Shown: one piece after another, positions 25,304 through 34,108 of the stretch
Position numbering within the stretch: the stretch's first letter is position 1
Layout: each line of letters starts with the position of its first letter
DNA from: Haematobacter genomosp. 1
GTDB lineage: Bacteria > Pseudomonadota > Alphaproteobacteria > Rhodobacterales > Rhodobacteraceae
Direction of reading: 5' to 3'
DNA: 64,000 nucleotides
Assembly (NCBI RefSeq): GCF_002196855.1
Contig: NZ_NIPW01000034.1
Location: 1 to 64,000, forward strand
Position numbers and translations under genes: made by a program
The notes under the pieces: model-generated
Told to the model about the DNA's origin: nothing
What the model saw: the letters and a program-made list of their open reading frames with translations, nothing else
Database searches by the model: none

Positions 25304-26269
25304 CTACCGCTCCTTCACATAGGCTACCCCGCCCGCGCGCGGAGGAACAGCCCGACCGACAAAGCCGGCGAGAATGATGACCGTCAACACATAGGGCAGC
25401 GCCTGCATGACCTGCACCGGCACGGTGATGCCCAGAATTTCGATCGTCTGGAAGCGGTTGGTCAGCGCCTCCAGAAAGCCGAAGAGCATCGTCGCGCCGA
25501 GAGCATACCATGGCCGCCACTTGGCGAAGATCAGCGCGGCCAGCGCGATATAGCCGCGCCCCGCGGTCATCTCCTTGACGAAGCCCGCGGAGAGCCCGGT
25601 CGCCAGATAGGCGCCCGCAAGCCCGGTAAGCACCCCGCAGATCGCCACGGCCGCATAGCGCAGCCGCGTGACGGACACGCCCGCCGTGTCCACAGCCGCC
25701 GGGTTCTCCCCCACCGCCCGGAGCCGGAGGCCGAACCGCGTGCGGTAGAGGAGAAACGCGCTCGCCGGGACGAGCAGGAACGCGACATAGACAAGGATGG
25801 TATGACCGGAGATCAGCTCCGCATAGATCGGGCCGATGACGGGGACATGGCGCAATGTCTCCGCAAAGGGCAGCGTGATGGGTTGAAACCGCGCCGCGCC
25901 CTCCAGCGACGGGGTGCGTCCGCCGAGCTGGAACCAGTTCTGCCCGATCAGCACCGTCAAGCCGGAGGCCAGGAAGTTGATCGCCACGCCGGAGATGAGC
26001 TGATTGCCGCGGAAGGTGATGGAGGCGAGGCCGTGAATGGCCGACAGCGCCAGCGAGGCCGCTATTCCCGCCAGCAGGCCGATCCAGACATTGCCCGTCA
26101 CCGCCGCCACCGCCGCTGACAGGAACGCGGCGGCGAGCATCTTGCCCTCCAGCCCGATGTCGAAAATCCCCGCCCGTTCGGAGAACATCCCCGCCAGACA
26201 GGCCAGCAGCAGCGGTGTCCCGAGGCGGATCGTGCTGTCGAGGATCTGCAGGATCGTGGCCGCGTCCAT
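25304..26269 (-). CDS. Nucleoside-type ABC transporter permease (second)
   Basis: A 321-aa permease of the BPD_transp_2 family (YufQ/NupQ-like) with about nine helices. Marks are FDIGLEGKMLAAAFLSA, GLASITFRGNQLISGVAIN and RLRAVGENPAAVDTAGV, the last being the ATPase-contact loop of this family. Its ATG overlaps the stop of the first permease by 1 bp. It is the last gene of the four-gene BMP operon. It should form a heterodimeric channel with the 361-aa permease for purine or pyrimidine nucleosides, or related molecules; the exact substrate is not readable. Confidence 0.92.
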   Translation of the reverse strand: MDAATILQILDSTIRLGTPLLLACLAGMFSERAGIFDIGLEGKMLAAAFLSAAVAAVTGNVWIGLLAGIAASLALSAIHGLASITFRGNQLISGVAINFLASGLTVLIGQNWFQLGGRTPSLEGAARFQPITLPFAETLRHVPVIGPIYAELISGHTILVYVAFLLVPASAFLLYRTRFGLRLRAVGENPAAVDTAGVSVTRLRYAAVAICGVLTGLAGAYLATGLSAGFVKEMTAGRGYIALAALIFAKWRPWYALGATMLFGFLEALTNRFQTIEILGITVPVQVMQALPYVLTVIILAGFVGRAVPPRAGGVAYVKER

Positions 26270-27354
26270 CAGCCCTTTCTCCCGAATTTCAGAAACAGCC
26301 GCTCCACCGGCATGCGGACCATGTTGTCCAGCGCGCCGGTGAACAGGATGACCAGCGCCTGTATCACGGTGATCAGTTCACGCGGGATCGCCATCCAGAG
26401 CGAAAGCTCCGCGCCGCCCTGATAGAGAAATCCGAACAGCAGGGAGGCGAGGAAAATCCCCACCGGATGCGAACGGCCCATGAGCGCCACGGCAATGCCG
26501 ATGAAGCCCGCCCCTTCGACGGAGTTCAGCACCAGCCGCTGGGCCTCCCCCATGACGTTGTTGATGGCCATCATCCCCGCCAGCCCGCCGGAGATGAGCA
26601 TGGCCCACATGGTGATCCGCGTGGGCGAGATACCGGCATAGCGCGCGGCGGATTCCGATTTGCCGAAGGCGCGGATCTCATAGCCCAGACGCGTGTGCCA
26701 GATGAGGAGCCAGACTGCGATGCAGGCGGCAACGGCGATCAGAAAGGTGATATTGGCCGGATTGCGGTTGTTGAACGGAATACCCACGAGCGCGAGGATT
26801 TCCGACAGGCGGGGCAGGGTGGCCCCTGCGGGAAAACGGGCCGTCGCGGGGTCCATGGAGCCTATGGGCCGCAGAATGTTCACCAGCAGATAGTTCAGCA
26901 ATGCCGCGGCAATGAAGTTGAACATGATGGTGGTGATGACGATGTGGCTGCCCCGCCGCGCCTGAAGCCAGGCGGGGATCGCGGCCCAGGCCGCGCCGAA
27001 CACCGCCGCGCCGATCATCGCGGCGGGAAGCGCCAGCCACCAAGAGGTCCACGGCAGCGCCAGACAGACGAGCGCAACGCCGAGGCCGCCCAGCGTCGCC
27101 TGCCCCTCGCCGCCGATATTGAACAGGCCCGCGTGATAGGCCACGGCCACCGACAGCCCGGTGAACATGAACGAGGTGGCATAATAGAGCGTGAAACCCC
27201 AGCCGTAGGAGGAGCCGAGCGCGCCCGTCACCATCGTGCGGATCGCCTCCACCGGGTCGGCGCCGATGGCGAGGATCACCAGCGCGGAGATGATGAAGGC
27301 CAGCAGGATGCTGATCAGCGGCACGAGAAAGACATCGGCCCATTTCGGCATCAC
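26269..27354 (-). CDS. Nucleoside-type ABC transporter permease (first)
   Basis: A 361-aa BPD_transp_2 permease (YufP/NupP-like). Hydrophobic segments cover most of the chain. The LFNIGGEGQATLGGLG motif and the coupling loop IRAFGKSESAARYAGISPTRI are typical. It overlaps the ATPase gene by 4 bp upstream and the second permease by 1 bp downstream, so all are translationally coupled. It forms half of the membrane channel of the BMP-type transporter at the inner membrane. Confidence 0.92.
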   Translation of the reverse strand: MMPKWADVFLVPLISILLAFIISALVILAIGADPVEAIRTMVTGALGSSYGWGFTLYYATSFMFTGLSVAVAYHAGLFNIGGEGQATLGGLGVALVCLALPWTSWWLALPAAMIGAAVFGAAWAAIPAWLQARRGSHIVITTIMFNFIAAALLNYLLVNILRPIGSMDPATARFPAGATLPRLSEILALVGIPFNNRNPANITFLIAVAACIAVWLLIWHTRLGYEIRAFGKSESAARYAGISPTRITMWAMLISGGLAGMMAINNVMGEAQRLVLNSVEGAGFIGIAVALMGRSHPVGIFLASLLFGFLYQGGAELSLWMAIPRELITVIQALVILFTGALDNMVRMPVERLFLKFGRKG

Positions 27355-28925
27355 GCGGCCTTCCCGTCCATTCCTGCCATCATCATGCCGAGTTCCTGTT
27401 CACTGGTCGTTTCGGGCGCGCGTTCGCCCATGATCTCACCGCCGCACATCACCACGATCCGGTCGGAGAGCGCGCGGATCTCGTCCAGTTCAACGGAAAC
27501 CAGCAGGATCGCCTTGCCCGCATCGCGCAGGGCGACGATCTGCCGGTGGATGAATTCGATCGCCCCGATATCCACCCCCCGCGTCGGCTGGCCGATCAAC
27601 AGCAGGTCCGGGTTGCGCTCCATCTCCCGCGCCAGAACGATCTTCTGCTGGTTGCCGCCCGAGAAATTCTTGGCCTCAAGGCGGGGAAGGGGCGGGCGCA
27701 CGTCGAAACGCTGCATCTTCGCCTCCGTCTCCCCGATCAGCACGCCGTTCTGCATGAACGGGCCGCGCCGGTAGGCCGGGTCGTCCTGATAGCCGAAGGC
27801 CACGTTCTCCCACGCCGTGAAATCGAGGATCAGGCCAAGGTGATGGCGGTCCTCCGGCACATGGGCGATGCCCGCCTTCCTGCGGGTCCGTCCGTTCGCC
27901 TCCCGCCCCGACAGCGGCAAGGCGCGGCCGTTGAGCAGGAGGTGACCGGAGGCGGCGGGCATGATACCGCCCAGCACCGCCAGAAGTTCCGACTGTCCGT
28001 TTCCCGCAACCCCCGCGATGCCGACGATCTCCCCCGCCCGCACGGTGAGGGAGACATCCTTGACCCGCTCCACGCCGGAGGGGTCGCGCACGGTCAGGTT
28101 TTCGACCGACAGCACGACAGGGCCGGGCGTCGCCTCCTCCTTCTCCACGCGGAGGAGCACCTTGCGCCCGACCATCAGCTCCGCCAGCGCCTCCGGTGTG
28201 GTGTCCCGCGTGGGCAGCGTCGCCACCATCTCCCCGCGCCGCATGACGGAGACGGCATCGGTCACCTCCATGATCTCGCGCAGCTTGTGGGTGATGAGGA
28301 GGATGGTCTTGCCCTCGTCCCGGAGCGCGCGGAGGATGCGGAACAGGTGGTCCGCCTCCGCCGGGGTCAGCACGCCCGTCGGTTCGTCGAGGATCAGGAT
28401 ATTGGCCTGCCGGTAGAGCGCCTTGAGGATTTCCACCCGTTGCTGATGGCCGACGGAAAGCTCCTCCACCAGCGCATCCGGGTCCACGTTCAGCTCATAA
28501 TCACGGGCGAGGTCCACAAGCAGGCTCCGCGCCCGCGCGAGCGCGGGGCGCAGCAAGCGCCCGCCTTCCGCGCCGAGCACGACATTCTCCAGCACGGTGA
28601 AGTTCTCCACCAGCTTGAAATGCTGGAATACCATGCCGATGCCCGCCCGGATCGCGGACTGGCTGTCCGGGATCGCGGTCACTTTGCCGTCGATCAGAAT
28701 TTCTCCCGCATCGGCCTGATAGAACCCGAACAGGATCGACATGAGCGTCGATTTCCCGGCGCCGTTTTCGCCGATGATGCCGTGGATCGTGCCCTTGCGC
28801 ACCTTGAGCGAGATGTCCCGGTTGGCCTGAACCGCGCCGAAGGATTTGGACACGCCCCTGAGTTCGATGGCGAGGGGCGCCGCCGTGTCCCTGCCGTCGC
28901 CGCCTCCCGTCATCGCGTCGCTCAC
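27351..28925 (-). CDS. Nucleoside-type ABC transporter ATP-binding protein
   Basis: A 524-aa double ATPase like those of sugar and nucleoside (YufO/NupO, RbsA-like) importers. The first domain has GENGAGKSTLM (about 53) and ELSVGHQQRVEIL. The second has a degenerate Walker A, GVAGNGQSEL, and NFSGGNQQKIVLAREM with QPTRGVDIGAIE. Degeneracy of the second site is normal in this family. It overlaps the binding-protein gene by 4 bp (ATGA) and the first permease by 4 bp. Confidence 0.94.
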   Translation of the reverse strand: MSDAMTGGGDGRDTAAPLAIELRGVSKSFGAVQANRDISLKVRKGTIHGIIGENGAGKSTLMSILFGFYQADAGEILIDGKVTAIPDSQSAIRAGIGMVFQHFKLVENFTVLENVVLGAEGGRLLRPALARARSLLVDLARDYELNVDPDALVEELSVGHQQRVEILKALYRQANILILDEPTGVLTPAEADHLFRILRALRDEGKTILLITHKLREIMEVTDAVSVMRRGEMVATLPTRDTTPEALAELMVGRKVLLRVEKEEATPGPVVLSVENLTVRDPSGVERVKDVSLTVRAGEIVGIAGVAGNGQSELLAVLGGIMPAASGHLLLNGRALPLSGREANGRTRRKAGIAHVPEDRHHLGLILDFTAWENVAFGYQDDPAYRRGPFMQNGVLIGETEAKMQRFDVRPPLPRLEAKNFSGGNQQKIVLAREMERNPDLLLIGQPTRGVDIGAIEFIHRQIVALRDAGKAILLVSVELDEIRALSDRIVVMCGGEIMGERAPETTSEQELGMMMAGMDGKAA

Positions 28926-29911
28926 TGCACGGGGCAGGTGTTGTCGGTCATGTAGTCGTGCACCTTGAGCGTTCCGGCCGAGATTTCCGTGGCAGCCTTG
29001 TCTGCGGCGGCTTTCATCTCCGGGGTGACGAGAGCGGCGTTGTTCTCATCCAGAGCATACCCTACCCCTTCGGAGGCCAGGTCCATCACCTTGAGCCCCG
29101 GTGCCAGGTTCCCGCCTTCGGTGAAGGCCTCGAACACGGCATTGTCCACGCGCTTGATCATGGAGGTCAGAACCTGTCCCGGATGCAGGAAGTTCTGGTT
29201 CGAATCGACACCGATCGACAGCATCTTCTCATCCGCGGCGGCTTGCAGAACCCCGATGCCGGAACCGCCTGCCGCCGCATAGACCACGTCCGAGCCCTGC
29301 GACTTCTGGGCGCGGGTCAGCTCACCGGCCTTCACCGGGTCGTTCCAGGCGGTGGGCGTGGTGCCCACGTAGTTCTGGATGATCTTGGCGCCGGGATTGG
29401 TCGCCTTCACACCCTGCACAAAGCCGCAGGCGAACTTGTGGATGAGCGGAATATCCATGCCGCCGATGAAGCTGACCGTGCCCGTCTTGGAGGCCATCGC
29501 GGCCATGATGCCCACAAGATATGACCCCTGCTCCTCCGTGAAGATGACGGAGCGCACGTTCGGCTGATCGACGACCATGTCGATGATGACGAATTTGGTG
29601 TCGGGATAGTCCGGGGCAACCTTGTTCAACACGTCGCCGAAGGCGAAGCCGGTCATCACGATGGGGTTGGAACCGCTTTCGGCCAGACGGCGAAGCGCCT
29701 GCTCCCGCTGCGCCTCCGACTGCATCTCAAGCTCACGGTAGCTGCCGCCCGATGCCGCGACCCAGCGCTGCGCCCCGCCATAGGCTGCTTCGTTGAAGGA
29801 TTTGTCGAACTTCCCGCCGAGATCGAAGATCAGCGCCGGATCGGCTGCGGCAACGCCCGCGCCCAGAAACAGCGCAGCGGCGGCGCCGAGATAGGTCCGC
29901 ATCAAACCCAT
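28922..29911 (-). CDS. BMP family ABC transporter substrate-binding protein
   Basis: A 329-aa periplasmic binding protein. The signal peptide MGLMRTYLGAAAALFLGAGVAAA is followed by the family's hallmark FDLGGKFDKSFNEAAYGG, and later GMDIPLIHKFACGFVQGV and AAGGSGIGVLQAA. BMP (PnrA-like, Med) proteins bind nucleosides, so this is probably a purine or pyrimidine nucleoside importer. No lipobox is visible, so it is soluble in the periplasm. It is the first gene of the operon; 133 bp separate it from rimI and should hold the promoter. No nucleoside-catabolic gene is adjacent. Confidence 0.93.
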   Translation of the reverse strand: MGLMRTYLGAAAALFLGAGVAAADPALIFDLGGKFDKSFNEAAYGGAQRWVAASGGSYRELEMQSEAQREQALRRLAESGSNPIVMTGFAFGDVLNKVAPDYPDTKFVIIDMVVDQPNVRSVIFTEEQGSYLVGIMAAMASKTGTVSFIGGMDIPLIHKFACGFVQGVKATNPGAKIIQNYVGTTPTAWNDPVKAGELTRAQKSQGSDVVYAAAGGSGIGVLQAAADEKMLSIGVDSNQNFLHPGQVLTSMIKRVDNAVFEAFTEGGNLAPGLKVMDLASEGVGYALDENNAALVTPEMKAAADKAATEISAGTLKVHDYMTDNTCPVQ

Positions 29912-30044
29912 GAAATGTCTCCTTGTTGCCTGTCTGCCAGCCGCCCGGTCCCAGTGGCGACAGCCGGGTCTTCGCCCAGCACGATTTGGCCGCAGCCCCT
30001 GCGGGCGGTCAACAGATTTCTGGCGCAGACGGTGGCGGGGCGGT

Positions 30045-30464
30045 TCAGGAGGGGGAGAGTGCCCGTGTCATGACCACCGCATCGACGGAACGGCCATCGG
30101 GGGTGGCGTAGTACCCCCTGCGGCGCCCGGCCTCCCGGAAACCTGTCGCGGCATAGAGCGCGCGCGCCGGGGCATTGTCGGCGGCGACTTCCAGAAACGC
30201 GCTTGCCGCGCCGCGCCGCGCCGCCTCCGCCGCAAACCCCTCGACCAGCCGTCGCCCGATACCCCGCTGGCGAAACGCGGAGGAGACGGCAAGCGTCAGC
30301 AACTCCGCCTCATCCGCGATGACCCGGCCGATGAGAAAGGCAGCGCCTTCCCTCAGCAGAAAGACGCCGCGCCCGGCCAGTACCTCCGCCATCTCCCGCT
30401 CCGACCAGGGGCGGGGCGTGGTGAAACTTTCCGCGTGAAGCTGTGCAAGCTCCGCCGGCGTCAT
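30045..30464 (-). CDS. rimI: Ribosomal protein S18 alanine N-acetyltransferase RimI-like
   Basis: A 139-aa GNAT acetyltransferase. The acetyl-CoA loop is FRQRGIGRRLVEGF (about 64-77), preceded by ELLTLAVSSA. The C-terminal LYAATGFREAGRRRGYY is typical of RimI. Its start overlaps tsaB by 4 bp, a very common bacterial pairing, and this supports the RimI assignment over other GNATs. It acetylates the N-terminus of S18 or related protein N-termini in the cytoplasm. Last gene of the nfuA-tsaB-rimI operon. Confidence 0.88.
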   Translation of the reverse strand: MTPAELAQLHAESFTTPRPWSEREMAEVLAGRGVFLLREGAAFLIGRVIADEAELLTLAVSSAFRQRGIGRRLVEGFAAEAARRGAASAFLEVAADNAPARALYAATGFREAGRRRGYYATPDGRSVDAVVMTRALSPS

Positions 30465-31138
30465 GGCAGGATGAGCGGCGGCGGGTCCGCGGGCGGCGCC
30501 GCATCGGCGGGGCGGAGGTAGAGAGGGGCCGGCGGAGAAGCCGGGCGGTGCCGCCGCTCAGCCGCGAGCCGGGCCACGCCCTCCGCAACCGGCAGCCCCG
30601 GCCCAAGTGCTCCCCCCCCTGTCAGGCGCGCGATCTCCGCAGCTCTGTGGCCCAGAACAGGAAGCTGGCTCTCTGCCAGTCCCTCCGGCAGGGACTTCGG
30701 GTCGGCCAGCACAGCGCCTTCGCTTGTTCCCCGGGGCAGCGATCCGCCCTCAGCGCGCAGGGGACAGAGCCACACATGATCGCGGCGTGCATCGAGACTG
30801 ACGAGAACCGGGCGCTGGGTGCCGACCGCCAGCGCCTCGAACCGGCTGACGCCGATGGCGGGGAGGCCGAGCGACAGCGCCAGCCCGCGCGCCGCGGCGA
30901 CGGCGATGCGGATGCCGGTGAAATTGCCCGGCCCCACGCCCACGCCGAGCGCCGAGAGATCGCGCCAGCCGGCCTGCGCCTCCGCCAGCACCTCCTCCAG
31001 CAGCGGCATCAGCCGCTCCGCCTGCCCCTTTTCCATGGCCTCCTGCCGCGAAACAAGCAGCCGGTCTCCGGAGAGCAAAGCGGCCGCGCAATGCGCGGCC
31101 GATGTGTCGAAGGCGAGAATCAGCGGCTCAGGCGGCAA
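30461..31138 (-). CDS. tsaB: tRNA threonylcarbamoyladenosine biosynthesis protein TsaB
   Basis: A 225-aa ASKHA-fold protein. LILAFDTSAAHCAAALL at the N-terminus and GVGVGPGNFTGIRIAVAAA (about 66-84) are the diagnostic segments. It scaffolds TsaD and TsaE in making t6A37 of ANN-decoding tRNAs. The C-terminus is Pro-rich and shorter than in E. coli, which is usual in alphaproteobacteria. It overlaps nfuA by 11 bp and rimI by 4 bp, so the three are co-translated. Confidence 0.92.
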   Translation of the reverse strand: MPPEPLILAFDTSAAHCAAALLSGDRLLVSRQEAMEKGQAERLMPLLEEVLAEAQAGWRDLSALGVGVGPGNFTGIRIAVAAARGLALSLGLPAIGVSRFEALAVGTQRPVLVSLDARRDHVWLCPLRAEGGSLPRGTSEGAVLADPKSLPEGLAESQLPVLGHRAAEIARLTGGGALGPGLPVAEGVARLAAERRHRPASPPAPLYLRPADAAPPADPPPLILP

Positions 31139-31694
31139 CGGGTCTGACCTCGATCACCTCGGGGATATAGTGGCGCAGCAGGTTCTCGATCCCCATCTTC
31201 AGCGTGAGGGTGGAGGACGGGCAGCCCGCGCAGGCCCCCTGCATGTGCAGATAGACGACGCCCCGGTCGAACCCGTGGAAGGTGATGTCGCCGCCGTCCT
31301 GGGACACGGCAGGGCGGACACGCGTGTCCAGCAGTTCCTTGATCTGCTCGACGATGTCCGCATCCTCTCCCGTATGCTCGCGGTGGCCGGAGTTGGCCTT
31401 CGGGGCCTCCCCCTCCATCACCGGGATACCGGACTGATAATGCTCCATGATCGCGCCGAGGATCGCGGGCTTGATGTGCTCCCAGGCGACGCCTTCGGCC
31501 TTGGTCACCGTCACGAAATCGGTGCCGAAGAACACACCCGTCACGCCCTCCACCGCAAAGATGCGGCGGGCGAGGGGGGAACGGTCGGCCGCGCCCTCGT
31601 TCGGGAAATCGGCGGTCCCGACCTCCAGCACGGTCAGGCCGGGAAGGAATTTCAGCGTGGCGGGGTTCGGGGTCGTCTCTGTCTGGATGAACAT
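31128..31694 (-). CDS. nfuA: NfuA-type Fe-S scaffold/carrier (NifU C-terminal domain protein)
   Basis: A 188-aa protein. Residues 1-88 form the Nfu N-terminal domain (MFIQTETTPNPATLKFLPG). Residues about 105-180 form the NifU-like domain with the cluster-binding CAGCPSS. It carries [4Fe-4S] clusters to apoproteins such as lipoyl synthase in the cytoplasm. The N-terminal domain is the alphaproteobacterial/mitochondrial NFU1 type, not the degenerate A-type domain of E. coli NfuA. First gene of the nfuA-tsaB-rimI operon. Confidence 0.93.
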   Translation of the reverse strand: MFIQTETTPNPATLKFLPGLTVLEVGTADFPNEGAADRSPLARRIFAVEGVTGVFFGTDFVTVTKAEGVAWEHIKPAILGAIMEHYQSGIPVMEGEAPKANSGHREHTGEDADIVEQIKELLDTRVRPAVSQDGGDITFHGFDRGVVYLHMQGACAGCPSSTLTLKMGIENLLRHYIPEVIEVRPVAA

Positions 31695-31760
31695 GGGCTG
31701 TCTCCTGTTGCCGCCAAGATGTCGATTCCGACAGGGAAAGTCAAGATTTCTGGAACGATT

Positions 31761-32324
31761 CTAAATCGGCCGGAGCACACGGCAGGGATTTCCCACCGCG
31801 AGCACCCCGCCGGGCAGGTCGCGCGTCACCACGCTGCCCGCACCGATGACGGTGTTCGCGCCCACCGTCACGCCGGGGCAGAGGATGCTGCCGCCGCCGA
31901 TCCACGCGCCGTCGCCCACCCGCACGGGCAGGGCCGATTCGAGCCCGGAGCGCCGGGTGGCGGCGTCGAGGGGATGGGTTGCCGTATAGATGTGCACGCC
32001 GGGGCCGATCTGCACCTCTTCCCCGATGTCGATGCGGTTGCAGTCGAGAAAGACGCAGTCGTAGTTCACGAAGCTGCGCGCGCCGATGGAGATGTGGATG
32101 CCGTAATCACAGCGGAAGGCGGGTTTCAGCACTGCACCATCGCCCCAGTGGCGGAACAGCCGGGACAGCAGATGATCCCTCACCGCGGTTTCATCGGGCG
32201 CGCTGGCATTGAAGACCGCAAGCAGGTGTTGCGCCGAAAGATGTTCGGCCACCAGTTCGGGATCGTTCGCCAGATAGAGTTCCCCCGCCAGCATCCGCTG
32301 TTTCTGGGTCCGGTCGTCAGTCAT
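31761..32324 (-). CDS. Sugar O-acetyltransferase (maltose acetyltransferase family)
   Basis: A 187-aa left-handed beta-helix acetyltransferase. Residues about 8-60 are the 'mac' N-terminal domain (QRMLAGELYLANDPEL). Hexapeptide repeats follow, with VNYDCVFLDC, IGPGVHIYTATHPLDA (catalytic His in the TATHP-type motif) and VGDGAWIGGGSILCPGVTVGANTVIG. It acetylates a sugar or sugar-like hydroxyl with acetyl-CoA; the physiological acceptor in this family is rarely known. Start at 32324, with a second ATG six bases upstream. A NodL-like role cannot be excluded. Confidence 0.9.
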   Translation of the reverse strand: MTDDRTQKQRMLAGELYLANDPELVAEHLSAQHLLAVFNASAPDETAVRDHLLSRLFRHWGDGAVLKPAFRCDYGIHISIGARSFVNYDCVFLDCNRIDIGEEVQIGPGVHIYTATHPLDAATRRSGLESALPVRVGDGAWIGGGSILCPGVTVGANTVIGAGSVVTRDLPGGVLAVGNPCRVLRPI

Positions 32325-32406
32325 GGCATCCTCCGCGGGCGGCTTCGGGGCTTCCGCAGTTTTTCCGGTGGTCGGGCTTCCGGTGTCCGTTGCCCATTGG
32401 TCTGTA

Positions 32407-32797
32407 TGCGCGGATGGCCTGTAAGCCGGATTTTGTCCGGGGGCGGACCCCCTGGATGACCATTCCTCTAGGCCCGGAGTTACCTCCGGGCTCAAGCTGC
32501 CAACCCGGGCCTCCGGGCTGAAGCGTCCCTGCCTCCGCCGGAGCGGAAGGCGCGAGGCCCCTATTCGGCATTGCTCCCGGTGGGGCTTGCCAAGCCGGTC
32601 CTGTTGCCAGTCCCGCGGTGGGCTCTTACCCCACCGTTTCACCCTTGCCAGCGGCGAACCGCGGGCGGTCTGTTCTCTGTGGCGCTTTCCCTCGGGTTGC
32701 CCCGGCCGGGCGTTACCCGGCACCGTTGCTTCATGGAGTCCGGACTTTCCTCGCGGGCCTTGCGGCCCCCGCGGTCATCCGGCCATCCGCGCGGGGA
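32407..32797 (-). ncRNA. rnpB: RNase P RNA (type A)
   Basis: The minus strand carries the universal RNase P RNA segments. GAGGAAAGTCCGGAC (complement of 32738-32752) lies near the 5' end, and ACAGAGAACAGACCGCCC in the middle (CR-II/III). The 3' end has CCGGCTTACAGGCC. The ends pair as helix P1 (GCGCGGATGGCC with GGCCATCCGCGC). This places the molecule at about 391 nt, the catalytic RNA that matures tRNA 5' ends. Exact ends are approximate. Its promoter must lie within the 3' part of the amidase gene upstream. Confidence 0.93.
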
Positions 32798-32802
32798 GAG
32801 AG

Positions 32803-33474
32803 CTAGACGCTCCCCCGCCTCTGGTCAACGGGAAAGCGACGGGCAAGGTCGGCGGCCAGCGCCGCATCCACGGGGTCGGCGGGCCCATCGGCCCAGGGGC
32901 GGAAGCGGAGCCGGAAGGCCGAGAGCAGCAGCGCCGCATCACCCTCCGGGTAGCCGAAGGCGCGGAGAGAGGCCGGAAGCCCGTCCAGACATGCTCCGCC
33001 CCCCTCTGCCGCCTCCGGCCAGACCGACAGACCGGACAGCGCGAGCCGCCGCCAGTCGAACCGGGGACCGGGGTCGATCTTGCGTGCGGGCGCCATGTCG
33101 GAATGGGCAATCACCCGCTCCAGCGGAATGGCCCATCTGTCGAGGATGTCGGCCAGCAGCCGCTCCAGCGATGCCATCAGCGGGGCGGAGAACGGCTCCG
33201 CGCCGGTATTGTCAAGCTCGATGCCGATGGAGCGGGAGTTCACGTCGGTCACGGCGCCCCATTGGCCGGCCCCCGCGTGCCATGCCCTGCGGCTCTCCTC
33301 CACCAGCGGCAGCGTTGCGCCGTCCTTGCCGATCAGCCAGTGGGCCGACACTTCCGCCGCGGGATCGCACAGCCGCTCCTCCGCCGCGCGGAAATCGGTC
33401 ATCGCGGTGTAGTGGATCACCACCATGTCTGGCCGCGCGCCGTCCCGACGCTCGCCGAAGTTCGGCGAGGCCAC
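32803..33474 (-). CDS. N-acetylmuramoyl-L-alanine amidase (Amidase_2)
   Basis: A 223-aa zinc amidase. VVIHYTAM (H21 as ligand), SAHWLIGKDG, SRSIGIELDN and the later AHSDMAPARKIDPGPRFDW (second His, and the Lys/Asp of the active site) follow the AmpD/AmiD pattern. No signal peptide or lipobox is visible, so it is probably cytoplasmic and AmpD-like, removing peptide from anhydro-muropeptides during wall recycling. That would fit with anmK at 40515. The C-terminal extension may be a degenerate peptidoglycan-binding part, as in AmiD. It lies just upstream of rnpB on the same strand. Confidence 0.9.
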   Translation of the reverse strand: MASPNFGERRDGARPDMVVIHYTAMTDFRAAEERLCDPAAEVSAHWLIGKDGATLPLVEESRRAWHAGAGQWGAVTDVNSRSIGIELDNTGAEPFSAPLMASLERLLADILDRWAIPLERVIAHSDMAPARKIDPGPRFDWRRLALSGLSVWPEAAEGGGACLDGLPASLRAFGYPEGDAALLLSAFRLRFRPWADGPADPVDAALAADLARRFPVDQRRGSV

Positions 33475-33477
33475 GGG

Positions 33478-34080
33478 TCAGCGCATCGCGTTGCGGAAGG
33501 GCGTCGGATCCCAGTCGCAGGCGAAACCGTCGCCATCGGGATCAAGGCTGCGCCGGTCGTTCTCCGGGCCGCCCGCCTCAAGGAACGCCTGCTGGGCGAG
33601 ATCGGGCGAGGCATAGCGCGCGCAGGCGCTGGCGTTCATATTGCCCCGGAACGGGTTCACGCGGCTGTAACGCTGCTCTCCCACGTTGTTGGTGGTCTGG
33701 AGCGCATAGGCCACGATATTCGGCCCGGTATTGGTGCGCTGGGGCAGGGGAACCGCCGCAACCTGCTGGTAGCTGCGGGCGTTGGCCTCGATGCGGGCCT
33801 TGTCGCTCTCGATCGTCTCGCGCGAGCGGACGGCGGCAAAGCTCTGCTCGTCGGAGATGCCGGTGAACACCGCCGCGCGCTCCTGCGCTGGCGCCGTGTC
33901 GCCGTAGGTGGCGGCGGGTGCGCCGAGGGTGGAGGACGAGACTGAAGGCCCGCCGATCGCACTGGCCGGCGCGGCGCCAGCCGCGCCCCCCTCACGCATG
34001 TGCATGTATTCCTGATAACTCCCTTCGGAGGAGCAGGCAGCAAGGGCAGAGAGAGCGAGGACAGCGAAGGTAAGGCGCAT
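33478..34080 (-). CDS. Lipoprotein with C-terminal excalibur-like calcium-binding motif
   Basis: A 200-aa protein. The signal MRLTFAVLALSALAAC has a lipobox (LAAC, Cys16), so it should be lipid-anchored in the periplasm. A low-complexity Ala/Ser/Gly region follows. The C-terminus has CARYASPDLAQQAF and DPDGDGFACDWDPTPFR, the cysteine-flanked DxDxDG loop of excalibur domains. It lies 3 bp upstream of the amidase gene on the same strand, suggesting a shared cell-wall role. An ATG at 34092 adds four residues and is equally possible; neither has a strong ribosome site. Function unknown. Confidence 0.82.
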   Translation of the reverse strand: MRLTFAVLALSALAACSSEGSYQEYMHMREGGAAGAAPASAIGGPSVSSSTLGAPAATYGDTAPAQERAAVFTGISDEQSFAAVRSRETIESDKARIEANARSYQQVAAVPLPQRTNTGPNIVAYALQTTNNVGEQRYSRVNPFRGNMNASACARYASPDLAQQAFLEAGGPENDRRSLDPDGDGFACDWDPTPFRNAMR

Positions 34081-34108
34081 CGGGCAACCCATTTGATTTT
34101 CTAGCGCC